From NCBI GenBank assembly GCA_025267735.1, contig CM046307.1:37253231-37317230 (forward strand): 64,000 bases of DNA, in the 5' to 3' direction. The DNA comes from Mactra quadrangularis (taxonomy: Eukaryota > Mollusca > Bivalvia > Venerida > Mactridae). The position numbers and the translations under genes were made by a program. Positions 48,713 to 59,456 of this stretch are shown here, one piece after another; the stretch's first letter is position 1; every line of letters begins with the position of its first letter. The notes beneath the pieces were generated by a model. That model did no database searches and had not been told where the DNA came from. It saw nothing but the letters and a program-made list of their open reading frames with translations.

Positions 48713-48822
48713 ATACGGCGTACAAAAAACGTGTTTGGTAAACATTATAAATGAGACCATTCATTTCAGAGGTAGGCAGTATTGAAAATAAAATTTGTGT
48801 AATTCATTCCCCGGGAAATTGT
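48713..48822. repeat. Dispersed repeat (copies at 53789-53898 and 29181-29245)
   Basis: Shared text includes ACGTGTTTGGTAAACATTA, CCATTCATTTCAGAG, GGCAGTATTGAAAATAAAAT and GTAATTCATTC. Two copies are direct, the third is reversed. Family unknown. Confidence 0.7.
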
Positions 48823-48869
48823 TCATGCTTTGACAGTTGAGAATAAAAGAATTTTATATAACTGTTCAC

Positions 48870-48934
48870 TGTTTTTTTTCACTGGGTTTAACGACGTGTC
48901 AACACAATTTTAGGTCATTTTACGGCGTCCAGCG
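48870..48934 (-). mobile_element. SINE 3' tail fragment
   Basis: On the minus strand the text reads GACGCCGTAAAATGACCTAA, ...GTTGACACGTCGTTAAACCC and a poly-A-rich end. A related + strand fragment is at about 58721-58765 (GTGTTGACACGGTGTTAAAC). The GTTAAACCC tail resembles that of the complete SINEs at 14741 and 59992. It abuts the inverted-repeat element at 48935. Confidence 0.6.
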
Positions 48935-50354
48935 CACCCCAATTACACATATGGTCGGACTTAAATCGGTCCTCAATCGGTTTATAATTTCTCTAATCTG
49001 ATCGGATGTTATCGGGTATCGGCGATGGAGATCGGTGATAGATCGGTTGTTCTTTTTTTCCATGTTTAGAACGGAACCGACGAACACCGATTTAGCACCG
49101 ACATATCCGATTAGCTGCCGATTTATCACTTATCACAAGCTATAGGGGAAAGATGAGTCTCATTGGTGAAAACTTACTGTCTTTTCCTAGCGGTGATTCA
49201 TATTTGTACAACTGTAGCTCATCAGAGGCATATCGGTGATATCGATCATAGACAGCTTGTCAATCGTTAGAATGTTTCTACGATAGAGAATTTTAATCAA
49301 TTAAAACATCCCAATCTTTTTTTTACCAATGAAACTCGTCTTTTCCCTATAAAATGTGTTAGAAATATATCGACCGCTTTATCGGAGACGTCGGTACTAA
49401 ATCGGTGTTTTTCGGTTCCTCTATTAACAGGGAAAAACAAAAATCAATCTTTCACCGATGACTATGTGTAACTGGGCCCTTAGGGTCCGATTACACATGG
49501 GGATCGGGGAAAGATCGGTTTTTCGTTTTTCCAGTAAAGAACGGAACCAAAGAACACGGATCTATCAACAACGTCTCCGACTTGCCGCCGATTTATCACT
49601 TATCACATGCTATTGGGAAAAGACGAGTTTCATCAGTGAAAACTAACCTTCATTTCCTATCGGTGATTCATATTTGTACTTCGGTAGCTTATCAGAGGCA
49701 TATCGGTGAAATCGATCATAGACAGCTTGTCAATCGGTAATTCGTTTGAAATTTTCAACGACCCTGAATTTTAAACATTTTTAACATCCCGTTTTCTTTT
49801 CGCCGACCAAACTCATATTTTTTCATAAGCATGTGATGAGTGATATGTCAGCCACTAATTGGAGATGCCAATGCTTAATCGTTGTTCATTGGTTCCGCTA
49901 TTAACGGGGAAAAACAACAAACGATCTTTACGGTCCGATTACACATTTGGATTGGGGATAGATCGGTTGTTCGTTTTTTTTCCAGAGAGAATGGAACCGA
50001 CTAACGCCGATCTATCAAAGTTCTACGTCTCTGATTAGCCAAAGAATAATCACTCACCACAAGCTTATGGTAAAAGCGAGTTTCATGGTTAAAAACTTAC
50101 TGATAGGATTTCAAAATGTTTAAAAAAAAATATCGGTGAAAATTCAAACGAATTAACGATTGGCAAGTTGTTCATGACCAATATCACCGATATATGCCTC
50201 TGATAAGATGGAAAAAAATAAACAACCATTCTATCGGCGATACCTGGTTACACAAAAATTCTGAAATGCAGTTACCGATGCCAACCGATTAGTTAAAAGA
50301 CATATTTTACCGATCGAGGACCAATTTAAGTCCGACCTTTGTGTAACCGGGGTG
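48935..50354. mobile_element. 1.4-kb foldback element with ~45-bp ends and internal ~450-550-bp repeats
   Basis: CACCCCAATTACACATATGG leads into TCGGACTTAAATCGGTCCTC; the inverse, ending GTCCGACCTTTGTGTAACCG + GGGTG, closes at 50354. Internal restarts of the terminal motif (GGTCCGATTACACAT) occur at about 49486 and 49932, each followed by GGGGA.AGATCGGTT and TATCACTTATCACA.GCTAT. So three diverged direct copies of the end are strung together before the inverted end. No transposase recognised. Confidence 0.85.
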
Positions 50355-51060
50355 TTAACTAATGAAGGAAAATAACTGAACCTCGACATTGATGGTAAAT
50401 GCGTTGGAATAAAGTATCATTTATCTTTTAATAACATTTTCATTCCTTCCGACTTTTATGGATTACCATCAACACTGTGTTTGGTTTTTTGCATACCCAA
50501 GTTTTCCTATCCTTTTCTTATCTCTATTCTGTGATAAGTATATAAAAAGTGTTATTTTCTACGTTCAATTATTTCAGGATATGAGCAAGACAAGAACATC
50601 AAATAGCCGCTTCAGCTGAAAATAAACTTTGAGAAAGAAAAATCGACTTAGTGCTGTTTTTGGAAGTTCGATAAGCACTCAACTGATAATTACAAACGTA
50701 AATTTGAAAGAACTTATAAAGTCTATGTACTATCAACTGCATGTAAACGACAGAAAACCCTATTTGAATCATCGCCATCGTTCAGATTTGATAAAGCAGA
50801 AAAATCTGACAATTCGGTAACTGATCAATGTTAAGCAGGGGATGATTTGAACAATATCAATTCTAGTACCGATTCTGTTGAAGACAATATGACAGATGTA
50901 GAATTACTATATGTAATACTGACACGGATTTTGATACTTTTAATATGGCATTCGAAAACAATATCTATTTTCCTCCATGTCGCCCTTAAAAAGAGAACAT
51001 GCTTGAATTGATTCACTTTGAATTTCTTCCGTGGGAATATAAGTTAGTTCTCTATTCAAT

Positions 51061-51555
51061 CAGGGATTTTATATAACAGGGATTTGTAACGATAAGTAAA
51101 TGTAATTGATTTTCATCAAATTTCACTGTCGTCGCTATTATTTCGGCCAATACGGAAAACAAGTATAACAAGTTAAAATAAAGATATTCACATGAAATTT
51201 TGTACCAGTACCATTCAAAGTGACATGAATGTTAGAAAAAAATGTGTTTCTAGATTATTTTGAGATAAATAACGCTCACAGACTGTTTCACAAAATAATG
51301 CATTTTCCCGCCGATCTGCCATTTTAGACCCTTTTTACATACCTAAAGTCATATTTTCGGTCATTATTGCTACAATTTTTTTGTCAAAAACTTCAGAAAC
51401 ATTCACAAGTTGCATGGAAGACATGTACAAAAGCATGAATCAAATTTTTAAACTCTGAAATAGTTTGTACAGCCAGCTTCAGTCAGTTATAGACAGTGAC
51501 GACCGAGAAAATTCAAAAAAGCACTTCGTTACAAATCTGTTATATAGAATCCCTG
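51061..51555. mobile_element. 495-bp hAT-like MITE with 7-8-bp duplication
   Basis: CAGGGATTTTATATAACAGG opens and TTATATAGAATCCCTG closes the element. The inverted similarity includes GATTTGTAACGA / CGTTACAAATC. ATTCAAT flanks both sides directly (51054-51060 and 51556-51562), or ATTCAATC if one terminal base is shared. CAGGG ends fit hAT. Confidence 0.88.
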
Positions 51556-52208
51556 ATTCAATCCAACCGGGTAAAATCTGACTTTAATTTGGTTTTCACA
51601 AATGTTACTTGTTCATAATTATAAAAAAGACAGGTTTTGTTTTTACATTTTATTCATCTAACAAAATATTTTTAAAATAATTATTTTAAGGATTTTTATA
51701 TTACATATGTCGATTATATTTTTTTAATTTGAGCCATAATAGTTTACACCTTGATCTAAAAATATTTATAACGTGGGACCCCAATAAATAAACACTACTT
51801 TAGCGTAAATAGATTTTTCTCATATATTTGAATTAGAGACCAAGTGTTTTAATCAATGTCTAGAGCTTGACCTTATTATTTTGATATTGACTGCAAATGG
51901 TTTATAGTGAAATGATTTGTGTTCAGTGGGCTGAACAGTAGACACATGTAAAATAATAAGTACACTATAAGACTAGTTGGCCCACAATAGTTGGAAGTAC
52001 ATTAGCTTCTCTGTGGCAATTCCACGTGATTATAATGTAAAAAATGCGACGGTGTCAAGAAGAAAAAAGTAAAGAATCTGCAGCGGTTTGAGTCATATTT
52101 CCATTATTCTTATTCGAGGCTAAGCAGAAAACTGTGTACTACTTGATGCACATCTCCGACGCCAGATTTATACTATCTGCAAACTTGCTGGATAACCTCT
52201 GTGCTTGT

Positions 52209-52742
52209 CTGAAACAAGAAACCATAATTATTAGTTGTTGTACAAAATTATGTCTCCAGTCTATCCATCATTTTTTGCATCTCCAGTCTATCATTTTTAA
52301 ATAAAAGTAAGTTTTGTGTTTAAAACTTCCTGTTAGATGCTGGCAGCTATAAGACAGATTTTGTATACAAAAATACAACTATTGCTTAAACAATAATCAT
52401 CCAAAACCATGAATTTAGAGAGAAAATTGAAAATTAAACTAAAAAACTCCAGTCTATCATAATGAATAGTTGGGAGAATTTCATCAACTCGAATCCTAGG
52501 TTCCGCATATTTTCAAAACTATTGGACTATATACAATAAACCACGTACCGCCGTGTTCCGGAAAGTGAGTAGCGTGTTCTGGTACATAAGTTTTTATCAT
52601 AGGAAGCCATTTAAACAAGATATTAAAGAAAAACTTACCTTTTTTGGTTTGGCGCCATTTTTTCTTGTTTTGATACACTGGAGAACGTTCACCGCCTTGG
52701 TATTGCTAAATAGAAACTAGTGAATTTTGTTCATGCGCCTGA
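52209..52742 (-). repeat. ~540-bp repeat unit, right arm of the 4.8-kb inverted pair
   Basis: It is the reverse of 47969-48510, with substitutions and small indels. The ORF-like start reads ATGGCGCCAAACC on the minus strand. Segments CCAGTCTATCATT and ACACTGGAGAACGTTCACCG are shared. It lies 66 bp from the MULE-like MITE at 52808. Confidence 0.7.
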
Positions 52743-52807
52743 TGAACTAAATCTAGGGTTGATTTGCATGGTTTATAGTCATGCTAATAATTGTTTTGGG
52801 GACGGGG

Positions 52808-53176
52808 CAATCTGATTAAAACCCGATCTAAAAGATCTGGCCCTTTTCAAACGAGGGCCACGTTCAAGTGACCTTTTCTCATCATAATATTAATGACGAA
52901 ATTCTTATGATACGTAACTTGTTTACATCGTCTACGCCACGCAATTTGAAATAAGCCGTCCAATCGCAGACTGTGAATAATACCGCTGTTAAATTAGCTT
53001 GCAAACCTTGGTCAAAAAATAGAAATTACGAAATCAAAATGTTATTAATAGTGTTTCGTCTAGATGAAAGCTACGCATTGATTGGTCGACACAAAGTTCA
53101 TCTCGACGTGACCTTCCACGGAGACAGTAGAGATCCTGTACGGCGCAGTCTACAGGATATTTGTTTACGGAGATTG
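52808..53176 (-). mobile_element. ~370-bp MULE-like MITE, copy 4 (reversed), perfect 9-bp duplication
   Basis: CAATCTGATTAAAACCCGAT opens and TTTGTTTACGGAGATTG closes it. GGGACGGGG lies directly on both sides (52799-52807 and 53177-53185). A ~22-bp gap near the left end (after ACCCGATCTAAAA) makes it shorter than copies 2 and 3. Confidence 0.92.
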
Positions 53177-53185
53177 GGGACGGGG

Positions 53186-55221
53186 ACTCATGCAGTTGTA
53201 GTACTATTCAACGCTATATCCTATCTAATTACATTCTTCTTTTTAATTCGCTGTCAATAGAAAACTTCCGAAAGTGTTAATTTATATCCACAACTACTGG
53301 AATCAAACCAGGTTGTCAACCTTACTGCGCGTTGACGCAGCTTGTTCTTATAGTACATGGAATAATGAACTTGACAAAGACCAAATTGTATACATGATAA
53401 TTTTGTCATTTATTATACATATTTATAAATGACGCATATAATAAAACAATGATAAAAAATACATTACATAAGTATTTACATTGCTGGGATATGCAAATTT
53501 ATTCCTTTTACAACTTAACTTTTTAGTGAAATCATTATACTCACATTTGCTTATCCCAGCTTACAATAGTGAATAATACATAGTAAAACATGTACTGAAA
53601 GAAGGTGACGAGAAAAACATGAAAATATATCGCGCCATCCAAGGAAAGTTCATTTATCCCTATTTTATGTAGATTGACACATATGGTTCAACTGATTTAA
53701 ACAAACAGCATTGACATTCAACATTTGTTATAAATAGCACATACGTACATTGTGATATGTGAATGTTAACATTTTAATACAATATGTTAACTATAGTGCG
53801 TACAAAATAACAACACGTGTTTCGGTAAACATTAAATATGAAACAATCCATTTCAGAGAAAGGCAGTATTGAAAATAAAAGTTGTATAATTCATTCGAAC
53901 AAAATTAGCGCGTGGGATAAACCACTACTCCTTGGTAAATCATGTTTGTAATGGTAGACTGCTTTACCATTACACCAACAAGGCACTTATAAAACATATT
54001 AAAATAATATATCTTATTGTCATCCCGAACACATTCTATAATAGCAGGAGATAATATCACCTCTTTACTAAGACGCACAACCATTCCCAGTATTCGGCGA
54101 TTTGGTACGCAACAGAATATAGTACGGCGCATGAAGACAAAATCGTTGGATATCTTTTTAAAACAATCATTATTAAGTTGTAAACTAAATGATTACTTAT
54201 AGCTACAGGAATATCAATCCATAAGTACAAAGTACTTTTAAACCTCATTAGGTACAGATGCATAGTTAAACCGTGTAGTCTACTTTCGATTTCTAATTAA
54301 TGTTTAAAGAATGACATATGTTAACACGTTAGGATGAAGGTTTAAATACCGGTTAAAAGTTTTATTTAATGTGCATAGTTGGTTGGATAGTTAGTAGTTA
54401 CATTTTATTGAGTAGACACAAAAAATATTCTAATTGTTCAGTACAGTGGGACGGGGAAATTATTAGAATGCAAACATTGCCACGTGTGTTCAGGTAAATA
54501 AACAGTTTTATTCATGATGCTTAGCGTCTCCGTACAAAGGTCAGTTAAACCGTTTGTGTACAGAATGTCCCGAGCATCCCCTGTCGTGGATAAGTTCATT
54601 GTACATTGTATTGTTTATATAAACAGTTTTTTTGTATGAACTATACCCACACTTTGCAATGTCCCCCAAACATTGTTTTTAATGACTCAGGCCACGTTTA
54701 CAGTGACATTGTTTTCAAGAATGGCATGTAATACTGTATTTGGTTTACTTGGAGATGTAATGTTACATATTACTCCAAGTTATACGAGTATACTGCCTTG
54801 TGTATACTCAACTGCGCTGTATGGTCGAGTGTCTCACACCCAACTGCCCTGTCTGGCTGCAAAACTACAACTTCACCCTATCAATCTTGATAGAGTTTAT
54901 TGGTTACACAGGCGGTCAGCATGGTCCCTAATCAAATGCACTATATATATACATATATAAGGTACATTACTAAAAATAATAGTTTTTAACCAATTTCACA
55001 TAAGGGCCAGTTTCTCTATTATAAATATATTTATTTCACTTTGTTTTAATAATGCACTAGAAGATGAGGTTTTGCTCTTTCAAATGACACCAACATCTTT
55101 TGCATACGCCATGTAATAAAGTTAAGGACCGATTTCAAACATCACGATCAAACAGATCTATTTTAATCGGACTGACGCCAGTTTTGTAATTAACTCTTGC
55201 TATATGTCCCTCTTCAGTCAG
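53186..55221. other. Intron 3 of the ligand gene, last part
   Basis: Contains the dispersed repeat copy at 53789-53898 and tRNA-like relics on the minus strand (GGTTTGATTCCAGTAG near 53290-53305; TTGTTGGTGTAATGGTAAAG near 53965-53985). A 95-codon frame at 54673-54960 has no recognisable protein and no good splice context. Confidence 0.5.
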
Positions 55222-55429
55222 AACGTGACACATTTGTTCGTAAGCTAGTGTCTGGTGTTGTACAAATTCAAGGAGATAATACTATACATGTTTTAATATC
55301 TCATCCTACAGAGAGTGATAGAATGGAATGTTCACCCGAGACAAATAATGTCAACCGAGGCTTTAGCCGTATTGTAGAAATGCCGTTATATACTTCTTAC
55401 AAACCTATGATACGAGTGCAAAAAATACA
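55222..55429 (+). CDS. TGF-beta family ligand, exon 4: propeptide
   Basis: The acceptor is TCCCTCTTCAGTCAG; use of the second AG (55220-55221) gives a start in phase with exon 3 and avoids a stop that the first AG would create. The frame reads RDTFVRKLVSGVVQIQGDNT, IHVLISHPTESDRMECSPET and GFSRIVEMPLYTSYKPMIRV, then CAAAAAATACA at the donor GTATGTGC. It therefore ends in phase 2, while exon 5 begins in phase 1. The A6 run at 55420-55425 sits just before the donor; one A fewer would restore agreement (see findings). The segment looks like the central beta region of a TGF-beta propeptide. Confidence 0.75.
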
Positions 55430-56319
55430 GTATGTGCACGTGGTTACTTTCTGACAAGTTCATGGTCACTGTTTAAATAACTACGCAATAACGTTTAAAA
55501 AATAACATCAACTGATGTAACAAATATCACGTATATCTCGTATACCATGTTGACTGAGAAATTATATACTTTTATATGTAGCAATGATATTTGAATTTAC
55601 TCTTTAAGAAATGTTGACTTTCACGTAGCAACACAGATGTTTAGCGTACGTGTATTTTCATGTATTTATATTCATACAACATACATGTACTAACATACAT
55701 TGTTTTTAAAGTACTTGATAACCTGAGAAAGTCAAATGCCACCTTAAGTATCCTAATCCGGCAGAATTTGGGGCAAAATTAGTTCTACCTAGATTTAATA
55801 GCATATGATGCCCCGCCATCTTGGACGCCATCTTGAATTCTCGGAAATGCTCAAGGGTTACAGGGTGGCACCCGCCAGTTTTCATATCTACTACATCCCA
55901 GCATTTACAAATGATGTTCACTACTTTTTATTTTACTATCATATCGATATAACAATCATGTTTATGTTTATGGACATTTTGGTGTATAAACAATCATGTC
56001 TGCGCGTGTATTTTTAAATTTCGTATGATTTTCTGAAGAACTGAACATGCATGTTCTGCAATTAAAGGGATCGAATCCGTAATCTCTAGATCGTGAGGTT
56101 TTACGTTTTACTACTACACCAGGTCCTTACATTCTTCTAAGTGACCTATTACTAAACTTTAAATTAATATAATCGTGGATTTACGGAGGGTTCATACGAA
56201 AATTTACGACTATCCATACAGTGCATGTTTAATGTTGCCAAATAATATCTTGATCATATTTATAGTTAAATTGATCATGTTTAATGTTTATACTGATAAT
56301 GTTTTCTATAATATTTCAG
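55430..56319. other. Intron 4 of the ligand gene
   Basis: 890 bp, AT-rich. A tRNA-like relic is visible on the minus strand at about 56060-56130 (GGATTCGATCCC as B box, CCTGGTGTAGTAGTAAAAC as A box region). No further exon was found. Confidence 0.55.
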
Positions 56320-56924
56320 AAGCAGTGAGGCTAGCAGCTAAATCTGGTAAAAGTTATTTAGTATTTGACATATCATCATCACTCGTGTGGAATCAACCAT
56401 CTATATCTATATCCAATTATGTTACAGTCAATGAAAGTAAAATAAGAATTTCTAAAACTAATCAACCCATTGTTGTGACTTTCAATGGAGGAACTCGAAA
56501 TCCATTATTAACTCCATGTGCCAACAGAGTGACTCGGGACACTTACGATGATTTAAGTGAATTCATTACACGTTCAGGAAGATCGAATGGAGCTACATCT
56601 TTAGCGTGCCAGAAAAGAGATTGGACGATGGACATGTCATTCTTTAGCTTTACTTGGTATATCCGACCAAGGTATGTGAAAGCAGATATTTGTTCTGGAA
56701 ATTGTGAAACTCCTTTAACATTAGGCACTACTAACAGTACAAACTATTCATATGTGAAAAATTTGTGGCATGTACAGACATGGTTTTTACATAGTGATAT
56801 ACCCAGGGCATGTTGTGTTCCTGTGGCTTATCTACCACTCTGGGTGTTAGTGTTTGATGAATCCGGTGAACCAGAAGTGAAATCTATTCCAAATATGCGG
56901 GTAAAATATTGTGGCTGCAGATAA
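56320..56924 (+). CDS. TGF-beta family ligand, last coding exon: end of propeptide, cleavage site, mature cystine-knot domain
   Basis: The acceptor TATAATATTTCAG opens a frame of about 201 codons ending TAA at 56922. The propeptide part has SYLVFDISSSLVW, the 'FDV..av..W' motif of the family, and PIVVTFNGG. RSGR at 56571-56582 is a minimal furin-type site, giving a mature peptide of 113 residues (56583-56921). Its seven cysteines follow the family order: ACQKRD; DICSGNC; RACCVPV; KYCGCR. The CC pair means the inter-chain cysteine is kept. The usual GWxxWI is changed to SFTWYI, and potential N-glycosylation sites NST and NYS lie between CSGNC and CC. Such ligands are secreted dimers acting on type I/II serine-threonine kinase receptors. 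Subfamily (nodal-like, BMP-like or a lineage-specific one) cannot be fixed by eye. Confidence 0.92.
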
Positions 56925-57115
56925 TCTACAAAGAGACAATACGTTAATATACTAATAGACAAAAAGAAACTGGAGACTTACATTTTGTGTAATATTTTTA
57001 TAATTAGGAAACCCTTTGAAACAAAATTACCAACGATTTTGCGACTTAACACTCAACCGATTTCAATATATAGCGCTTTTGTTGAAAAACACGTTTTCCC
57101 CGAGTACGTCGAGAA

Positions 57116-57121
57116 AATAAA
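57116..57121 (+). terminator. First AATAAA after the ligand stop codon, inside the Tc1 element
   Basis: No AATAAA lies in the 27 bp between the TAA and the transposon. The first is at 57116, with others at 57221 and 57986, all within the Tc1 copy, so the ligand mRNA may end inside it. Confidence 0.45.
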
Positions 57122-57212
57122 CATGCTATTGTGATGACGTCGATTTTCGATTAGGCTTTCAACACGACTATCGAAAAATCCAAATTATTTTGTTGCTTTT
57201 TCCGCATGAAAT

Positions 57213-57890
57213 ATGCAAAAAATAAATGAAACTGATCTTATCCGAGGTCTGATGCTCTTGGCGTCCGGACAAAGCGTAGTAGGCGTTGCTCGTATGCTGA
57301 ACTGCAAGTGAAAGACTAAAATGAATAACAGTGAGCTGTTTGACAACACGTGGTCCATAAAAGACAAAGCTATGTCTGGTAGACCAAAAGTAATGAACGT
57401 CAGAACTGACCGAGCTATTACGTTGGCTCACGTTTGTAATCCGTTCCAAACGGCAATTGCAACTGCTCAACAGTATGGGATCTCATACAAGATGGTACGA
57501 CAATGTCTTAAAAGTAATGCTCGGCCCATACGTCATACGCGTTCATACTTTTGACAGAAGCTACTTCTGCGACATAGACGGGCGCGAATATTGTTTTCAC
57601 GACGTCATTTGCGTTATGAATGGCAACTTTGATGCACACGAATATGTTTACCAAATATTACAACCTGTTCTAGTGCCATTTATTGCACGAAATGGACCGG
57701 CTGTGCTTATGCATTGCGTTGTTGGAGGAATGGGAACGGCTTCCAAATGCCGATGTACGTGCAGCTAATGCCTCAAAGTGTGGCCACTTTAAGACGTCAG
57801 CAAGGTGGTCACATTCGTTATTAGACACAAAGAATGGCAATTTGGCTTTATACTACTCGACAAGATTGAACAGAATTTAATTTTTAAGTC
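57213..57890 (+). pseudogene. Tc1-like transposase pseudogene
   Basis: Frame pieces in order: MQKINETDLIRGLMLLASGQ then SVVGVARMLNC (first helix-turn-helix), TGA at 57309; SGRPKVMNVRTDRAITLAHV, ...NPFQTAIATAQQ and SYKMVRQCLK (linker GRPR-type motif and second helix-turn-helix); HRRARILFSRRHLRYEW in another frame; then DGREYCF, VMNGNFDAHEYVYQILQPVL and VPFIARNGPAVLMH, the end of the DDE domain. The stretch with the first catalytic aspartate (the usual W...VLFSDES) is missing and at least three frame changes and stops occur. It cannot encode an active enzyme. Confidence 0.92.
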
Positions 57891-58115
57891 AAAATCATCT
57901 ATTGCAATCTATTTGCAACTTTTAATAAAGCATTTCTTGCAATGTGTTCAATCGGCGTTTACGTTATACAATGAACGTATTTTGAAATAAAATTGTTATA
58001 GTGTAAAGTTTTAAACGTTCCCTTAAATTTGATACCAAATTTATAGGGAGTTTCCTCTTCTTAAACATAAAAGTTCAGTTTTATGCATATGTCCAGTTTC
58101 TTTTGTCTATTGGTA

Positions 58116-59456
58116 TATGTTGGGGCCAGAGCTTCATGTTACTCGTATATTGACATGTTAGTTATGGTTGAATAGTTTATTCACCAGATCTGTTGTACAT
58201 GTATCCTATTTACTTGATAATTTAATAACTTGTGTATATTAAGCTGCATTGCAGTGGATTGCTTGTTTCAATACCGCTTTGTTCTGTGAACAGATTGAAC
58301 CATTTTGCATTAAAGGACTAGTTTCTGCATTTACTCCATTATTCATATCTTGTATGTACACTTAGTTTCTGTTAAAGCTAATTCCATTGCACAATATGTT
58401 GCCGCCAAGTGATTATTGATTAGTGATTATTCAGAACTCATAAATGATAAAATGAAAAGGCAAAACTAGTTAATCCTAGTATGTAATTTGGAGAATGTTC
58501 AAATTATAATTTCATTAGCCTGCGTCTACGAATGCGTTTCCCATTGGGGTAGCTGGCTCGAGTCGTACCGGTAATGGTTATAACTTCCCTTGAAAATTCG
58601 ACAAAATGACTGTTTACCTCCATTTATAAGGTATACGGAGAAATCGCCGTCATTGTGGAGGGGCTGTGGGTACTAGTTATAGATTAAGGTCAAGGAAAGT
58701 TAGGTCAGGCGAACTGTCCGCCATAAAAATAACCAAAATGTGTGTTGACACGGTGTTAAACCTTATAACAAGACTATTAATGCACCTCTCAGTAGATGAG
58801 TACTTTGTATATAGCAATAGTTAATTGGTGAGGTCGAAATAACTTGAACACATTTTCATTCCACTGGCGTATTTGATATCAGAAAACGCATCGCAGTACT
58901 TCCTGAAAAAGGATGCATTTCAACTTATACCTTGTGAGAACAAAGTAAACCATTTTTCCTGGACTGCCATGTTGTCGATATTTTAAGCATTTATGTACCA
59001 GACATTCATAACACCCATCTTGCACCCCCGGGGAATAAGAAGTGGAATTGACAATGCGCCCAGTAAACCCCTGTATTGTAAAAGCCTAGTGATTACCTCT
59101 ACTTGTGGTTACTTCCCAGCCTATGCCTATTCAAAGCTTACTTACATGTGTTCACTTTTGTTTTAGATATATACTTAACTCTTTTATGTCTTAGAAATAG
59201 TCTATTGCAGTCATTAGACAGTCCGTGGGAAGCAGGAAAGCAGAAACACAAGTCTTATCCTTGTTACTTCCCGCACTGTCCCGAAGTGAGTGCTGATTCT
59301 CAATGACCCGTCATTTGATTGAAATTAATTTTTCGCTCACAAAAGTTTTCGAAGCATAACATCATATTTCGACAGAAAATATTTGTATGAAACGAAATTT
59401 ACCTAAAGATATCATAATAATTCACTAAAAGTTTCTTATAAAAAGTATTATTATAT
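58116..59456. other. Intergenic, nothing firm
   Basis: AT-rich with a SINE-tail fragment at about 58721-58765 (GTGTTGACACGGTGTTAAAC). A 67-codon frame at 59103 has no recognisable protein. Confidence 0.5.

Larger units (their letters stand above)
56952..58113 (+). mobile_element. Tc1/mariner element, complete ends, transposase decayed
   Basis: The left end CTAATAGACAAAAAGAAACTGG and right end, the near inverse finishing CAGTTTCTTTTGTCTATTGG, are flanked by TA (56950-56951, 58114-58115). The length is 1162 bp. It begins 27 bp after the stop codon of the ligand gene. Confidence 0.95.

Noticed and set aside
53905..54132. tRNA-like text on the minus strand (GTTGGTGTAATGGTAAAG)
   Set aside because: The A-box-like part is present but no matching acceptor stem or convincing B box; recorded only as a possible relic.
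54673..54960. 95-codon frame in intron 3 of the ligand gene
   Set aside because: No known motif, no in-phase splice sites that link to neighbouring exons.
57457..57768. 103-codon frame treated as a separate gene
   Set aside because: Its C-terminal half is the end of the Tc1 transposase DDE domain; its N-terminal half is another frame of the same pseudogene.
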